From NCBI GenBank assembly GCA_030737835.1, contig CM060850.1, forward strand, positions 27,687,385 to 27,751,384: DNA of 64,000 nucleotides, written 5' to 3'. The notes beneath the pieces are model-generated. The model made no database searches and was not told where the DNA came from. It saw nothing but the letters and a program-made list of their open reading frames with translations. Source of the DNA: Acorus gramineus (Eukaryota > Streptophyta > Magnoliopsida > Acorales > Acoraceae). Position 1 is the first letter of the stretch. Every line of letters begins with the position of its first letter. This document shows positions 48,647-62,073 of this stretch, piece by piece. The translations under genes and the position numbers were made by a program.

Positions 48647-48932
48647 GATATAGATTGTAGGAGAGCTGTTAACGGAGTTGTGTGTAATATTTTTTATATT
48701 TTAATCTCATATATAAATGTGTGTGTATATAACTAATTAAGGAATTAAAAATGTTACTTTCAGACTTTTTTTAGTCCCCGTTCGCAGTTTGATATAGATT
48801 GTAAGAGGGCTGTTAACGGAGTTGTGTAATATTTTTTATATTTTAATCTCATATATAAATGTGTGTGTATATAACTAATTAAGGAATTAAAAATGTTACT
48901 TTCAGACTTTTTTTAGTCCCCGTTCGCAGTTT
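48647..48932. repeat. Tandem duplication of a 144-bp AT-rich unit
   Basis: 48647-48790 and 48791-48932 are direct copies starting GATATAGATTGTA and ending CCCCGTTCGCAGTTT. They differ by a two-base indel (TTGTGTGTAAT against TTGTGTAAT) and a few substitutions. Confidence 0.95.
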
Positions 48933-51900
48933 GCACAAGTTTTGAAGTGTATACTTGATCAATGGATATACTTTTTTTTTTTTTTAAATGAAATATATTC
49001 TATATATGTTACCGAATATAGTATCAACTGTATATATAATATTGGACGATTTCATATGCTAATGATGACATAACAATTGCAAACGGAGCAGGATGCAAAA
49101 CGTATGGAGTGTATCAAAACGTATGGAGTGTATCAATTCACATGGCCCACTTTCCTACTCTGACCAAGTTGTATCACATTCATTCATTTTTGGCTTTGTG
49201 AACGCGTGACAAGTTGTATTGCATTCAATTGGCTTGGTGAATGTATAACAAGTTGCCTTACATTCATTCATTCTATGCACCAAAACTGAAGGTTTTCTTT
49301 TTCATTTTTTCGTATTTTATTTTGATGTACTCTTTATTTTACTTTTAATGAACTGTTGGATTATTTCAATGATTTTTCAAAAACCACATAATGGGTAAAT
49401 CATGTCCTTTATAAACTGGTTGATCAATGTGCGGTCCAATTTTGAAAGTCTTTTATATGAGTAATCCAATTAATTAAGCACATGCATGTAAATAGTTTTG
49501 CTATATATTATGGATATATGCACTAGTATAAATTCCAAATGCATATATATGTATGTATTCGGAAAAAAGTATGTGAAAACTAATAATATATATGGTTAAA
49601 ATAGGACCGAACAAGTCTTTATTTTCATAAATATAATATATGTGTAGTAATCACCGTAGCATCAGAAAAACACACACACACACATATATATATTGATTAA
49701 TATAATCATGTTATAAAACTTAAATTATATTCTATATGATACTATTTAATAACAAATACCTTGAGAATATATCTTTTATTAGAATATCATTTTTACCTTT
49801 AAACAATAGTTAATTAGGCCAAGTGAGAGCGTTTAGAATTTTTATTTTTTCCTTCACCCATTATTATAGATAAAGTAAATAATTACTCTATTTTAAATTA
49901 CTATACTTTTCATTTAATGGTATAATTGTTGTCTAAAAGAAATGTATATATAGGTTATATCAAATGTCAGCCAAGATAATTTTGTTTTAAAATTAATAAA
50001 AGTGGGTAAAGTTTATCCGTATTATGATATCTTATATATATATATATTGTGGTGTACTTAACCGACAAATGTTTATATATCAAGAAAATGAAACCACATG
50101 CATTACTTGACCTGACTTTTGCCAAAAAAAGATCCCTTTCATTACCCTACATAATTGTACAACTGATGATCTTGTCATGTCATGATTGGAGGAACAAATG
50201 CATCAAATAAAAAATCCCCAATGGAGTTACTGAACATTACCACCTTGATCATCAGCAATCCATGACCTTCAAAACCTGATTTCATTCGATGTCATTGTTG
50301 TACACTGCATCTGAAAGTACTCAGAGAGCCAAAGCTCATGACAACAGCTCTCATGGGCTCCACCTCATCAGGTAATCTTAAGTTTTCAAACATACCCAAA
50401 AAGATAAAAAATAATCTATCACAACATGCATGTCCTCCTTTTTTTCATTGGTTCAGTTGTTACTGAACATCTGAGACCACCGCGCGAGATACATTGCATC
50501 TGCTGACACTGTGAGGACCAGACGAGTTCTCAGTGAGTGGGTTCGGTCCTTAGCATATAATTATGTCCTTGTTTGAATTGAATATAATTGTTGTAGCACA
50601 TGCTGGGTTTTATCAGAATATCAATGTTTGCCACTGTATTTGTATGAAAACGCGGAGTCCACACAGGCCGAAGAGGGAAGGCAATGGAATAAGATAAATG
50701 AGAAATCTGTTTTGATCCGATCCTATTAGGACATGTTTGATCTCTTAAATATTGAATTTGAATCTGATCCGTACCGATGAAGATATGAGACATATTGAGA
50801 TTCAAAAGCAAAATCCTCTCCACCTTATTATACTCCGTTTTAAATCATTTATATCATTAATAGTTAAGCATGTATCATAGGTTATTATTATTATTATAAT
50901 TAATAAAATACTTAAGCATATATCAAATAATATATTTAGAAAATTATTTAGTTTATTACCTAAAAAAATATTTAAAAAATTGGGATTATTAACTTCGTTT
51001 CCTTCTAAATGGAATGGGACTAGACGAGTTTGAGTTTTTCAAAACCCGTTAGAATGGGCCGGGTTTGAGTTTTTTTTTAAATCCATTGAGATATGTTCGG
51101 AATGGAATAATTAAATCTGTCACGGGTTTGAGACATGATTTTATTAGCGGGTTTATAATTAATTAAATTCGTCTCAAACTGTCCCGTTAGCATCCCTAAA
51201 TTGAGTATGTATGAAAATAAACAGGCATACTCATGTATTCTCACAAATAACAGTGGTTCTGTATAGTTGGATCATCGTAGTTTTTTTTAACAAATTCACT
51301 CCGGTGATATGTGTACTTTTTCTTCAATTTGTAAATAACGTAAAAATAGTATCAATGCATTTTTGAAAATCAGTTTCAAATGAGACCAGTATAGACAAAA
51401 CAAATAATGATCATATATTATTCTTGAAATTTTAAGTTTACACATTCTGATGTAGTTGTTATATATTAATTATGCCTTGACCAACCCAAAACAAATTAAA
51501 TCATCACACACATGGGGAGACATACAAATATAGTAAAAAAGAAAAACAACCACCCCATCAATCCATCATGCACTGTTTCATTGATCATCAGTTCTGCATA
51601 TCCAGAGATACAGCTCCTACAGTACCTGGATTTAATTAACAATGCATTTTTATTTTATTATTAAGTTTATATAATATAATAGAGTAGGAAGCATGCAAAT
51701 CGAAATAGACAAACTCTAGTACGTTCTTGACCGAGTCAAACTAGATATTAATGGGCATGAACAAATGGTTGTTGAAATGTTGTCGGTCAGTTTGGTAGAT
51801 GAAAGTAGATAATGTGCATTTATGACATTCATCCAAATTGGGTAGATTTGCTCGATGTTACATGCAATCATGTGATTCATGTCCAAAGCTGCGCGCACTG

Positions 51901-52649
51901 TATATATACTTTTATAGTGGTTCAAGTGTTCAACAAGTAATATATATATATATATATATACAATTCAATAGATAATATACAAATATACAATTTCAAAACA
52001 ATATAATCAAAATTAACTTTTGCCGGGTGCCCTGGGTTGTAAATGAGGCTAGGCTATGTTTAACATTTGCTTGGAACAGAAATATCTTATGGATTTATTG
52101 AGCTTAATTAAAGTTTTCATTTGTTTCATTATAGTCATATGACACTAAAATAATTATAATATATATTTTTTATTTATAATAAATTGGAAAATTTTCAATT
52201 ATTGACTGGTCATCTAAATCTCCATAATTTACAGATCTATACATTATTTTTAAAGAGATTGGTGATCTATTTATTTTAGAGATAATAAACGCCTCATCTT
52301 TTCTACTGGTTAGAGGTCCAAGAGATTGTTAAATATAATTTTTTTTGGGTACGTGATTAATAAGCAAATCTTTTGTGGAAGTTAGAGCCGAGACGTAAGA
52401 TTATATATTCCAGGATAATGAAAGACATGAGTACTTTATTAGTAAAAGAAATATAAAATACAATAACAAACAAAACGAGTCAGCTAATCACCTAGTTTAA
52501 TGCACCAGTCAAGTATAGCATAACTTTGGACGGACTGAACAATAGTTAGATCATTATTTAGTTGATGAAATATATCCGCGTCGATCGAAGGGACTAAAAT
52601 GATAAATCCAGCCTCTTGTTTACCCTATTTATAGTTCATATCGATTTTT
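48933..52649. other. Gene-free AT-rich interval
   Basis: No supported gene. It contains a 19-base direct repeat at 49097-49134 and GGGTTTGAG/GTCCCGTTAGCATCCC-type MITE debris at about 50980-51210. An AT microsatellite lies near 51940-51960. The small open frames (50530-50823 -, 51716-51925 -) have no recognisable features. Confidence 0.5.
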
Positions 52650-52850
52650 TTTTATTTAAAAAATTCATACTCTTACATTTAAATACATATTGTTATATGA
52701 AATATAGTATATATTGAGATACGATAATACATTTTTTCATTTTAAAAAATAAAATTTGTTTTTATGTCATATAATGATAGTGTAATACTGCACCTTCATA
52801 GTGTATGGAATGCATGCAAAACAATAAAATAGACTGCGTGTATCAATGTT
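52650..52850. mobile_element. MITE family A, copy 3
   Basis: Shares ACATATTGTTATATGAAATA and GTATATATTGAGATACGATA with copy 2, and ends GACTGCGTGTATCAATGTTC. The block order equals that of 27528-27757. Confidence 0.6.
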
Positions 52851-53177
52851 CATATATATTTTAGATTACATGTGTATTATATATTAATTTGTTATTATAT
52901 TTTCTCTTTTATTTTAACAATATATAACAAAAACATAGAATTAATCTTAAAAAATTTGAAACCCATGTTCAAGTAAATTACATGAACTCATTTAGTTTTA
53001 AAAAAATAAAAAAATCAAATGTTTTATCAAATAAGACATGAGTACGAGTAATTAAAAAATAATCAATTTTGTAATTCAAAACTCTTGCAATATATATATA
53101 TATATATATATATGAATGACTTCCAATAGCTAGGTTCGGTAATTTCTTTTTTAATAATTATCATATGATGTCATTTA

Positions 53178-53563
53178 GTCTCGTTTGGTTCAAGAATAAG
53201 ATCCAGAATAAATTGGAATTAGTTGTAAGAGTTTTAAAATGAACGTTTGTAAGGCTGAAATAAATGATAATATGTCATTCAAAGTTATTCAATAAAAGAA
53301 TATGTAGACGCATTGTTAAATAAACTATCATCAGCTCTTATAAATTAACTGTTAAATTAAATAAACTATTATCATTTTTTATTTTTTTATAAATCATTAT
53401 TTATGTCTTATTTACATTTTATGTAAACAATAAAAACTTCATTATTACATTTCTAATGATAATAATTTAAAATACAATTAAATAAAAAATTATTTTATTC
53501 TTAATTACAGTGAAATAGTTATAAACCTCGTAATAATAACTTAATTATTTGTCCAAACGAGCC
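53178..53563. mobile_element. Tourist-like (PIF/Harbinger) MITE
   Basis: 386 bases bounded by GTCTCGTTTGG and its near reverse complement CCAAACGAGCC, flanked by TTA on both sides (53175-53177 and 53564-53566). This is the 3-base target of PIF/Harbinger elements. The interior is AT-rich and non-coding. Confidence 0.75.
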
Positions 53564-53566
53564 TTA

Positions 53567-54488
53567 GGAAGTGAGAAAAACAATTATAAAACCATGTTTG
53601 TTGGAATGAGACACCCATCTGTTTCCAAGACCACAACCATCTTCACAAGATTACAGTTAATACAAAGATTAATGTAATTTATACATAAATCCATTAAAGC
53701 CAGACCATTATAACAGTTAAAAGTAAACAAAAAACAAAGGTAAAACCAAGAGATCTTTCCAGATTTGGCAGAAAATTTGCGGGCCCCATTCTCCCTCTCT
53801 CTCTCTTTTTTTACCCTCCACACATTCCAAGAACATCTCCACCACTCAAACCTCTTCAAATTTCGTGATTAATTAAAAATAAAAATAAAAACTGAAATAA
53901 AATATAAAAACAACGTCGTATCGTATCGTATCGTACTTCATAATATAAAAATTCAAAAAAAAAAAAAAATGTTAACGTATTGTTCGTTAAAGGTGCATTT
54001 AACGTGAATGGCACACTCTCGTAAATCCGAGATATAGAGAGGGCAAACCATTCCGAACAACAATTCAAAAGCTAGGGCATTCAATTCTCTGAACCGTCGA
54101 TCTTTTCATCTCTCCTCCGTCTTGTCAAACACGATACAACCAATCAATCATCTCGATCCACGTGTACATAGGCACGTGCGCCGCGAACCTCCTACAGTCC
54201 CTATCGCACGTGACACCCCACCCAACCCCCCTATCAGTGTTTTCTTAGCAGCAGCAGCAGCAGCAGAAGCAGAAGCAACAGCAACAACAGCAGTGCTGTA
54301 GAGCTTCAGCAGTAGCAGAAACAGCAACAACACCTCTCTCTCTCTCTCTCTCTCTCCATCATAATCACTGCATCAGCTTTTGCTTTCACGTACTTTTTTT
54401 TTTTTTTATCTTTCTTTCTTTCTTTCACTCTCTCATTGGTTGTCTCTGTTTCACAAAACTCAAAACCCACAACGAAGAAAATAACATC
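53567..54488 (+). promoter_or_regulatory. Upstream region and leader of the SPL gene
   Basis: Contains a (CGTAT)n run at 53914-53935, an (AGC)n/(AACAGC)n tract near 54246-54300 and a (CT)n tract at 54333-54356, typical of plant 5' UTRs. The minus-strand open frames here are low-complexity by-products of these repeats. No certain TATA box was identified. Confidence 0.4.
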
Positions 54489-57400
54489 ATGGAAAACGGT
54501 GTTAGAAACAACGCCCTCTCGTGGGGGTTGTGGGAGATCCCCGCCGCCGCCGCCGCCTCCACCACCCACCACCACCACCACGACGACCATCCGATGGGAA
54601 TCGGAGGGCAGTCGATGATGCTCAGCTCCGACGATCTGGGAGTCCCCTCCCACCACCACCTGACGTGTCTCAAGCTTGGGAAGAGACAGTACTTCGAGGA
54701 GGGGAGGCAGATGACAGTGGCGGCGGGGGAGGTGGGGGGAGGGGGGATGAAGAGGGTGGCGGCAGGGGCGGCTGTGCCGAGGTGCCAGGTGGAGGGGTGC
54801 CACGTGGCGCTTGTTGGGGCGAAGGAGTACCACAGGCGGCACAAGGTGTGCGAGGAGCACTCGAAGTCGCCGAGGGTGGTCGTGCTCGGGCTCGAGCAGA
54901 GGTTCTGTCAGCAGTGCAGCCGGTACGTGTGAACTCGCACGTGTCTGTCTGGATGTGTTGTGTTTATAATACAAAGTTTTTTATCACCCTTTCATGTGTG
55001 ATGATGAAGGTTTCATGTGATATCGGAGTTTGATGAGTCGAAGAGGAGCTGCCGTCGGAGATTGGCGGGTCATAACGAGAGGAGGAGAAAGAGTTCGGCG
55101 GATTCTTCTGTTTCTAGAAATCAAGGTATTGTTTAATAGTTGGGGGGTTTGTTTTTTTTCATTTAACACGTTTTTAATTAGGGGTTAAGCTTCACGTGGA
55201 AAACGAGTGTGCAATTAATTTGGTACGTTAAGTAGATGATGGTGATTGGTTGATTTTTTTTTTTTTACAAAAAGTTTGTGTTGGGTCTTTTTTAGGGTTA
55301 GGGTTTTGAAGTGTCCATGAGTGTTTCTTTGTTTGTTCCATTCATGATGTGAGCCACCCAAAGCGATAAAACTGAAAAGCTTGTTTGGACATGGAGAATC
55401 CAGAATTTATATGTGATTTGTCCATGAATACTTGTTTCTGTTAAAGTCTCTCTCCCTTGCTCTCTCTCTATCTCCAGCAGTTTTGCCTGGATTGCATTCT
55501 TCTATCAACTATATTGCTTCTATGAAACTTATATATACTTGTTCGATCCTCAGGTAGGTCTACAAAATTCTCAACTGGTGGATTGTTTTATATATGCTTT
55601 CTAGGTGATTTTTTTTTAAAAAATAAGGTAGATATTATCTACTGTGTTTTCATTACGAAGAACGTAGTACAAATGCCCTTCTATTTGATGTAACAATCAA
55701 CAATTTTCTTTTGATCAAGTCTATAAGTTCATGCCTCAAAAGTTCATATGGACATATGAAACGACCCCTAGGATGTGTTTAAACTTCTTTTTTTATATAT
55801 CTTTCGTGCTCTAGGATGTGTTTACTAGTGAAATAGTTTTACCCATGGGAAATCCCTAACAACTATGGTTTAGATGTTGAAACATGTTCTTGCATTCCTT
55901 TCTGACAAAAACAGCTACATAGATGCGCTTGTAAATTCTTTGGTGTCTGGATGCTATTTCTGATTATTATTTAGCAAAAGTGACCACAGGAATTACTAGC
56001 TGAGACCTGAAAAAGGGGTTTTGGGTTGGGGGTGGGGGATTGAATAGATTTTCCAATAACACTTGAATCGATTTTAAAAATTTTCTGAACAAAAACTTGC
56101 ACACTTTTTTTTATTGTCAGGGACCTATCTAACACATAAAAACACAAATTGACAATAACTGGCCTTTTATGAATGATGGAAATGGCCATGCCCATATAGC
56201 ACCTGATTCAGGTGCCTTAACTTAACCAAAAATAAATGTTGTCCTGCAGCGGTCTTTTCATGTAATTTTGTTCGAGAATGAGGGATCGGTCATCCATCTC
56301 TTTAAACAAATTCATGGCTTTTCTTGCCCATTTTTTGTGAGAGGGATGCCTTCATAAAGCTGAAGTTCAATTGCTTCCCATAGTCGGATAATGTTATGTC
56401 TATGGTTTTGGATATTCCATTAATTTCAATCACAACATGGCACAGAAGTTTCACTTTCCTTTTCATTATGTATTGCTAGTAATATATGTGTAATTGATAA
56501 ATTGTCTAAATCTTTTTTCAAAGTATAAGTAACACAATGTGCATGATTAGGAAAAGTTTGTAGTCTTATTAATTAGAATATCATATGCTGCATATGTATA
56601 ATTTCTTGTTTCAAACACTTAGAATTTACTTTTGTTGATATGAATGACAGTGACATACATTGTCAAGCACTTTTTCCTAGGATACCATGGTTAATTTTTT
56701 GCAGTTAACTACATTGAATTAAATTTTTTCTAAGTTCAAATAGGAATATTCATCATTTTTCTCCACACAATCATTTTTAATTTCTTTTGGCTCTTTGAAT
56801 TTTCTTTTATGATCACATTCTTTTGATGTTCTAGTATATTGTTAGCCTACCCTACTGAATGAATAACTTGACTTCACACCATCATTACCACCAATGTAAG
56901 AAATGTTGATATTATTTCATTTTGAAAACCCATTTTTAGCAAAATCTTAACTCTACTTTTCATGTTCTCTAGCTCGTTGTGTTGACAGAAAACCGCAAAT
57001 TAATTCAGTTGTTTAAATTTTCCATACAAATGGTTATAGTCCCTAGTCTTAAATATCCCTGGAGCCTAATTAATTTGCTCCTCTCCTGCCCATCTATATT
57101 TGCAGTCTTAATACCCATTTTTTTGCTTGAGAGCCTTATCCTTTGCTCATTCTGTTTTCAGTATTAATGTCAAACTATCTTGTGCACATCCATGCAATCT
57201 CAATTAAATCTCTGGTTTTTCCTTTGTTGATGCTCTTTCCAAGTTGTATTTTTCTATGTTTGCCACTAGCCCTGTTTTACCAGGGATTTTTTCGGGTTAG
57301 TCAGTTTCGAATCAGATCTGCTTAGTCTCCAGTAGATACTTAATTGCAACCTAACATTTTTGGCACGTGAGATTATGATAGTTTTGTGGTTTATCTCACA

Positions 57401-58891
57401 AGTCAATTTTCCAATGGAGGCTTATTGGACCTGATGTGATCAAGCTCTGATTGGATCCCATCACATTAACCACTGTGATTTTGCCCATGGGTGTTGTTTC
57501 AATTCATGTCTTACTCCTCACACTTCTCTCGGTTCCAGTGAATCTCTGGCACAATATCCAACTACAAAACCATCAGAATCTTTGCCTCTGTCTCATTAGT
57601 TGATATATAGCATCTGAGGAATGACATGCACTGAAAGACATCTTTTGAACAATGGAGGCAGTCAAACATATGTAGACATCCTTGATTAGTCAATGTTATG
57701 GCTCATCTAGCACGAATGCTTGTGGTGCCAGATTATGGATCCCTTTAGATACAATATACAATTGGAAATGTGTGAGCTGTTCCTACTTGGTGATACTTGA
57801 TTGAACACAATAAAGAAGTGACGTTTTGAAGCATATGTCCCCAAATATATTTGTGTGGCTAGGGGAACTAGGATCATCTTCATAAGTATTGGTGCTTGAC
57901 CTCTCTCTATTATATGTGAAATTAGCATGTATACATCATCTTTAATTTTTTTTGTTTTTTTTTAACTCGAGGAGTGCACATTCCCTTTGTAATGCATAGA
58001 GTGCATGCTGGGAGGGGGAGGCTAGATATGATCTTTAGCATTTTTTTGCACAAAGAAGATCATTTTAAAGACTCAATAAAAATTAATCCCAGGGATTTGT
58101 CCTAAGTCCATTATAATCTCTGTGCATATCTAGTCTCTCAGCAACCACATCTACCTCCACCAACACCAACATATAATTCATCGACATCACTTATTACCAA
58201 TCTTTCATTCTTGCTCATCGCCCCTTAAAGATTCTTCTATACAATTCTCCGCACAAAATAAATGATTCTCCAACAATACATTGTTCAGTGCAAGTTTCTA
58301 GTACATGCACTATTATTCTCTCATTGAACATGCTCTTCCTAACAAGCACATCTCCTACATTGTTATGAATGTATTATTGTTCTTATTGTTATTGTTATTC
58401 TCGTAGAGAACAAATCAATGGGTGGCAGATACCTATACCCAGCATCACCACCGGCGGGGCGTGCTCTCTCTCTTCTGTCATCCAAAGCCTCCACCTGGGT
58501 CTCCCCTGCCGACCTCTCTTCCCGCTCCAGCGCCGCCCTACGTGAGCTAATCGCCGAGAACCGCGCAGCCATCTTTGCTCGCCAGCTCGTCTCCGACCGA
58601 GGTTGGCAACTTCCAAACGATCCACAGGAAGTGCCCCCATCTCCACCGCACCACCACCACCACGACCATTACCACTCCATCAACGAAGGCGGCCCGTCAG
58701 CCCGACTACTTCCCGGTGGTTGGGACCTCCAGTACCACGGGCCTGGCCCGCATGTGACGCTTGATCTCATGCAGACGCCGAGTTCTCCAGCGTTCGGTTT
58801 ACTGTCGGGGAGGAGCAACAAATCTGGTAGGGAGGAGGAGGAGGATTGTTGTGAGATATGGAAGACTTTGGAGGGGACTCATGTGGTATGA
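54489..58891 (+). CDS. SPL: SPL (SBP-box) transcription factor, miR156-regulated
   Basis: Exons 54489-54922, 55010-55125 and 58407-58891 (all GT-AG, in phase) encode 344 residues. The SBP DNA-binding domain spans about residues 97-174: [21 protein letters not shown], then the second zinc site around [20 protein letters not shown], and a bipartite nuclear signal ending [15 protein letters not shown]. Intron 1 splits the CSR|FH codon, as in the family. The N-terminus has His and Ala runs and a [12 protein letters not shown] motif. Exon 3 carries [14 protein letters not shown], which contains the miR156 site, then a Ser/Ala-rich and His-rich tail. SPL factors bind GTAC-core elements and control phase change and inflorescence or leaf traits. 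The miR156 site and exon pattern place it in the targeted clade; I cannot fix the exact orthologue. Intron 2 is large (3.28 kb). Confidence 0.93.
55126..58406 (+). other. 3.28-kb second intron of the SPL gene
   Basis: Donor CAAG|GTATTG and acceptor CTCGTAG|AGAAC. AT-rich with no internal gene; the small frames at 55971, 56979 and 57143 are incidental. No transposon boundary was recognised in it. Confidence 0.7.
58461..58480 (+). promoter_or_regulatory. miR156 target site in SPL exon 3
   Basis: GTGCTCTCTCTCTTCTGTCA is complementary to miR156 except for one base relative to the commonest miR156a form. It lies in frame over the codons for ALSLLS, as in known targets. It implies post-transcriptional repression in juvenile tissue. 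Confidence 0.95.
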
Positions 58892-60593
58892 ATGGGATTT
58901 TTTTTTGTTTGTTCGTTTGTTTTTTTAGGATTCCTTGACAAAACTCCTCTACTCGGGAGTCTAAAAAAATGAGAGTTTTGTAATCAGCTATTTGTAATTG
59001 TTTTGAAGATCATATTGAATATATTTAACACTGTCCTGTTATTGGTGGATTTAATAAATGTGATTATGAACCACTGTTATGTTTGTGATGGTATAATCAT
59101 GAAATTCATTAGAAGCACGGGTAAGTAGGTAACCTAGCTAGATTGTTAAATATGTGTATATGTAAACCAGAGGCATGCAACCTTGAAATTTGGAGGTTTG
59201 TTTACTTGGAAAATGGTACATGGTTGGTCTTGCAATTAGTTTTGTAGTTCTAACATGCATGTAGGTGATGATATACTAAAAGTCAGTTTGATAACTCTTA
59301 GACTCATAAAAACATTCTTATTTTTCAGGAATAAAGCTATAGTGGATGTCATCGAAAAAAAAAAAAATTGTCTCAAATGTCGAGCAAAAGAAATAGAATT
59401 TAATGAACAGTCACAGTAACCCTGAATCTGCTTTACATTGTAAGTAAAAAAAAAATAAAAAATAAGACTAACAGTGTATGCTTTGCTACCTTAAGCTTAT
59501 GTTTGGATGCAGAATAAAATTTATTATGAGATATACAGTTATTTTAGCATAAATGAGTATAACACTAGAATAAGTGATTTTGTGTTTGGTTGTATTTTGA
59601 ATTATTCTCGTGAGGAAACATAATAATAAAAATTTTATTGTTTGAATAAAATGTGAATAAAAATTTATAAAATGTGAAAAAATTATCACAGTTGATTTAA
59701 CAAGTAATTTATAAGAGGTGATGACAGTTCATTTGACAGTGGGCCTACATATTCTTTGGATGGAATAAGCTAGAATAACTTTAATTCCAAGTGTTGGTAG
59801 AAATCCGTATACCACTTTATCTAGGCATACATTATCCATGGGAATTCAATGCACTCAAACATCCAAATTATCATATTCCGCTTTATTCTATGTTATCTAA
59901 CCCCCTATTCCATATCCAAATGGGGAGGATTGCACAAACAGGTGCCATTGCTTTCCAACTGAAATCACAAACTGTATTTTTTAAAAAACTAATTAGGACC
60001 AGCACACAAGGGAAAATATCATGCCACAGTCAGCAGCCACATCAGTGTGCGAGATTGCATTAGGGGGAAATTAAAAAAGGAGTACTGTGTGTTCTGCCCT
60101 TATTCTAACTTTTTATAACACTTATTCTGTCTGATAGTGTCTGAACATGCACATGTATGACTCAGAAAAAAAGGGGTACTGTGTATTCTGCCCTTCTAAA
60201 AAGCATAGGATCACTCAATGTAAGTTGCCTCCTAATGTGATGCAAAGATCCTTGCACATGATCATCGTCTGCGATTGGAGAATTTGCATGGAATTGATCA
60301 TGTGCACGTGGAGAGTGGTGAAGAAGAGACAATACTAATGTGATCCCATGCATAATTGGTCTCTGGACCAGCTTAATTATACAGACCAGTCTCATTTTTT
60401 GTCATGCTTTTAGACCCTGTTTGACAGTTTGGCACTACAATAAATACAACGGCATTTTTTTTGTGGCAGTAAAAATAAATGCCTTTATATGTTATATATA
60501 GGGGTAATATTTTTAAATACCACAAAATTTAAAAGAAAAGTAACAAAGTAGCTAAATATAGTGGTCAATTTAAGGAATGCCACACTGAACTTA
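58892..60593. other. 3' flank of SPL and intergenic DNA
   Basis: Probable 3' UTR to about 59040. The stretch 59495-59780 has MITE-like composition without defined ends. A 26-base direct repeat (core GTACTGTGT(G/A)TTCTGCCCTT) occurs near 60079 and 60175. No gene is supported; 59791-60063 and 60147-60395 look accidental. Confidence 0.45.
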
Positions 60594-62070
60594 GGTGGCG
60601 TTTGGTAGCCGCGGAAAGCTGATTTTAAGTGCGGATTAATAAGTGCAGAAAAATGTTAGCTGATAATCTTTAAGAGTTTAGAAAAAAAAATGTTTAGTTC
60701 AGTGAAAAATATTAAGCAGTTATTTAGATAAGTGTGTTTGGTTGACCACTTAACATATATGCTTATTTTGATTCATTTTATAAGTGCTGAATGTTATTTT
60801 GATGTTTGGTTGAAAACTTGAAAAATATGTTTTTTTTGAGATATTGAAGATTATTTATTTTTTCACTCCCACTTCATGTAATCATTTTGAGTTGTAAACA
60901 GAGGTGCAATACAGGAATGAGATGTAAACATTACACAAAATTGTAAACAGAGGGTCATGGAGGTCCCCTCCTTCACAAATCATCCACGGCCCTGTCTTTA
61001 ACAGAGGTTCTCAAATATTTATAATCCACAACAACCTGGACTTCAACATTCATTTGTGAGGAAGAACATAGGATCTGGACACAATCAACTCAATTAGCAC
61101 ATAGGAGACAATAGGCCTGACTCTGAAGTCCAACCAAACTAATAGATTCCTCACCATTATATACAAACACCACTGTCACTTTAAGGCCCATAAAAATCAA
61201 TCCAAAGGATCTTCTGATCTCAAACCTGTATGTTGTTCAATGAATTCAATGACCCTTAACTAATCATTTCACATAACATAAAGATTGAACTCCAAAAACA
61301 AACATAGACTGACTGATTCATAGAAACCCAATCATTTCACATATACTGAAACCTCTCTTTCCCCCAAACAATCTCCAGCCTTCACAGCCCGGACACCACA
61401 ACAAAGTTAAAATCCCAACTTTCCAACACAAATACTAAACCTTTTTCTATGAATCAAAACCAGAACCCGTAAAAATTCATGAGAAAAAAACATATGCAAA
61501 TCTAGGGTTGAGATTCGAAAAAACTCATCAGTTTCTAACTCGATGAGGATGGCTTGATGCGGTGGATGGTGGTTCCTGAATTCGATTTGCCATAGAGATC
61601 CGAAGAGGAGAGATGATCTAGAGGGACCAATGAAGGCTGTGGTGGTCGATTTGCTGAAAGAAACAAGGCTAAGGTGATTGAAGGCAGTGAGGAGCATGAG
61701 AAGACTTCAGAGGGTGGAGCAGATTCAGACGGAGTTGAAGGGTTTTTTTTCCTTAGCTAGGGTTTCATCAACTTTTTTGCTCGAAATGGTGTGTTTGAGG
61801 AGAGAGAGAAGTTAAAATGGGGGGGTTATATACCTGTGGTAATATATGGTTTTCAGGGGGGCATACTTGTCTTTTGGCAACCAATAACGCGATTGGAGGA
61901 AGAAAAAAAGTGTCGGACAGGTTACTGAAATATTACGCGCTTGTTTGTGAATAAGCACTGATATTCAGTGTTGTTTTTGTCCCCAATCAAACACATTGAT
62001 TTATTAAAAAGTACTTATTTTCAGCTTTCAACTGAATAAGTACTAAAAGAGGTATGAACCAAACGGCCCC
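60594..62070. mobile_element. PIF/Harbinger-like non-autonomous element with gene-like interior
   Basis: Ends GGTGGCGTTTGGTAGCC and, inverted, GGGGCCGTTTGGTTCATACC. It is flanked by TTA at 60591-60593 and 62071-62073. The interior at about 61330-61800 reads on the minus strand like a plant gene leader: a CT-rich stretch, AAACCCTAGC, then an open frame (61697-61407) with a segment SLWQIEFRNHHPPHQ. That frame matches no family I know. No transposase is visible. Confidence 0.6.
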
Positions 62071-62073
62071 TTA

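Noticed and set aside
48647..48932. Possible CRISPR-like or satellite array
   Set aside because: Only two directly adjacent copies and no spacers in a plant nuclear context; a simple tandem duplication.
54306..54974. 222-codon minus-strand frame
   Set aside because: Antisense of SPL exon 1 and of the CT-repeat leader; low complexity.
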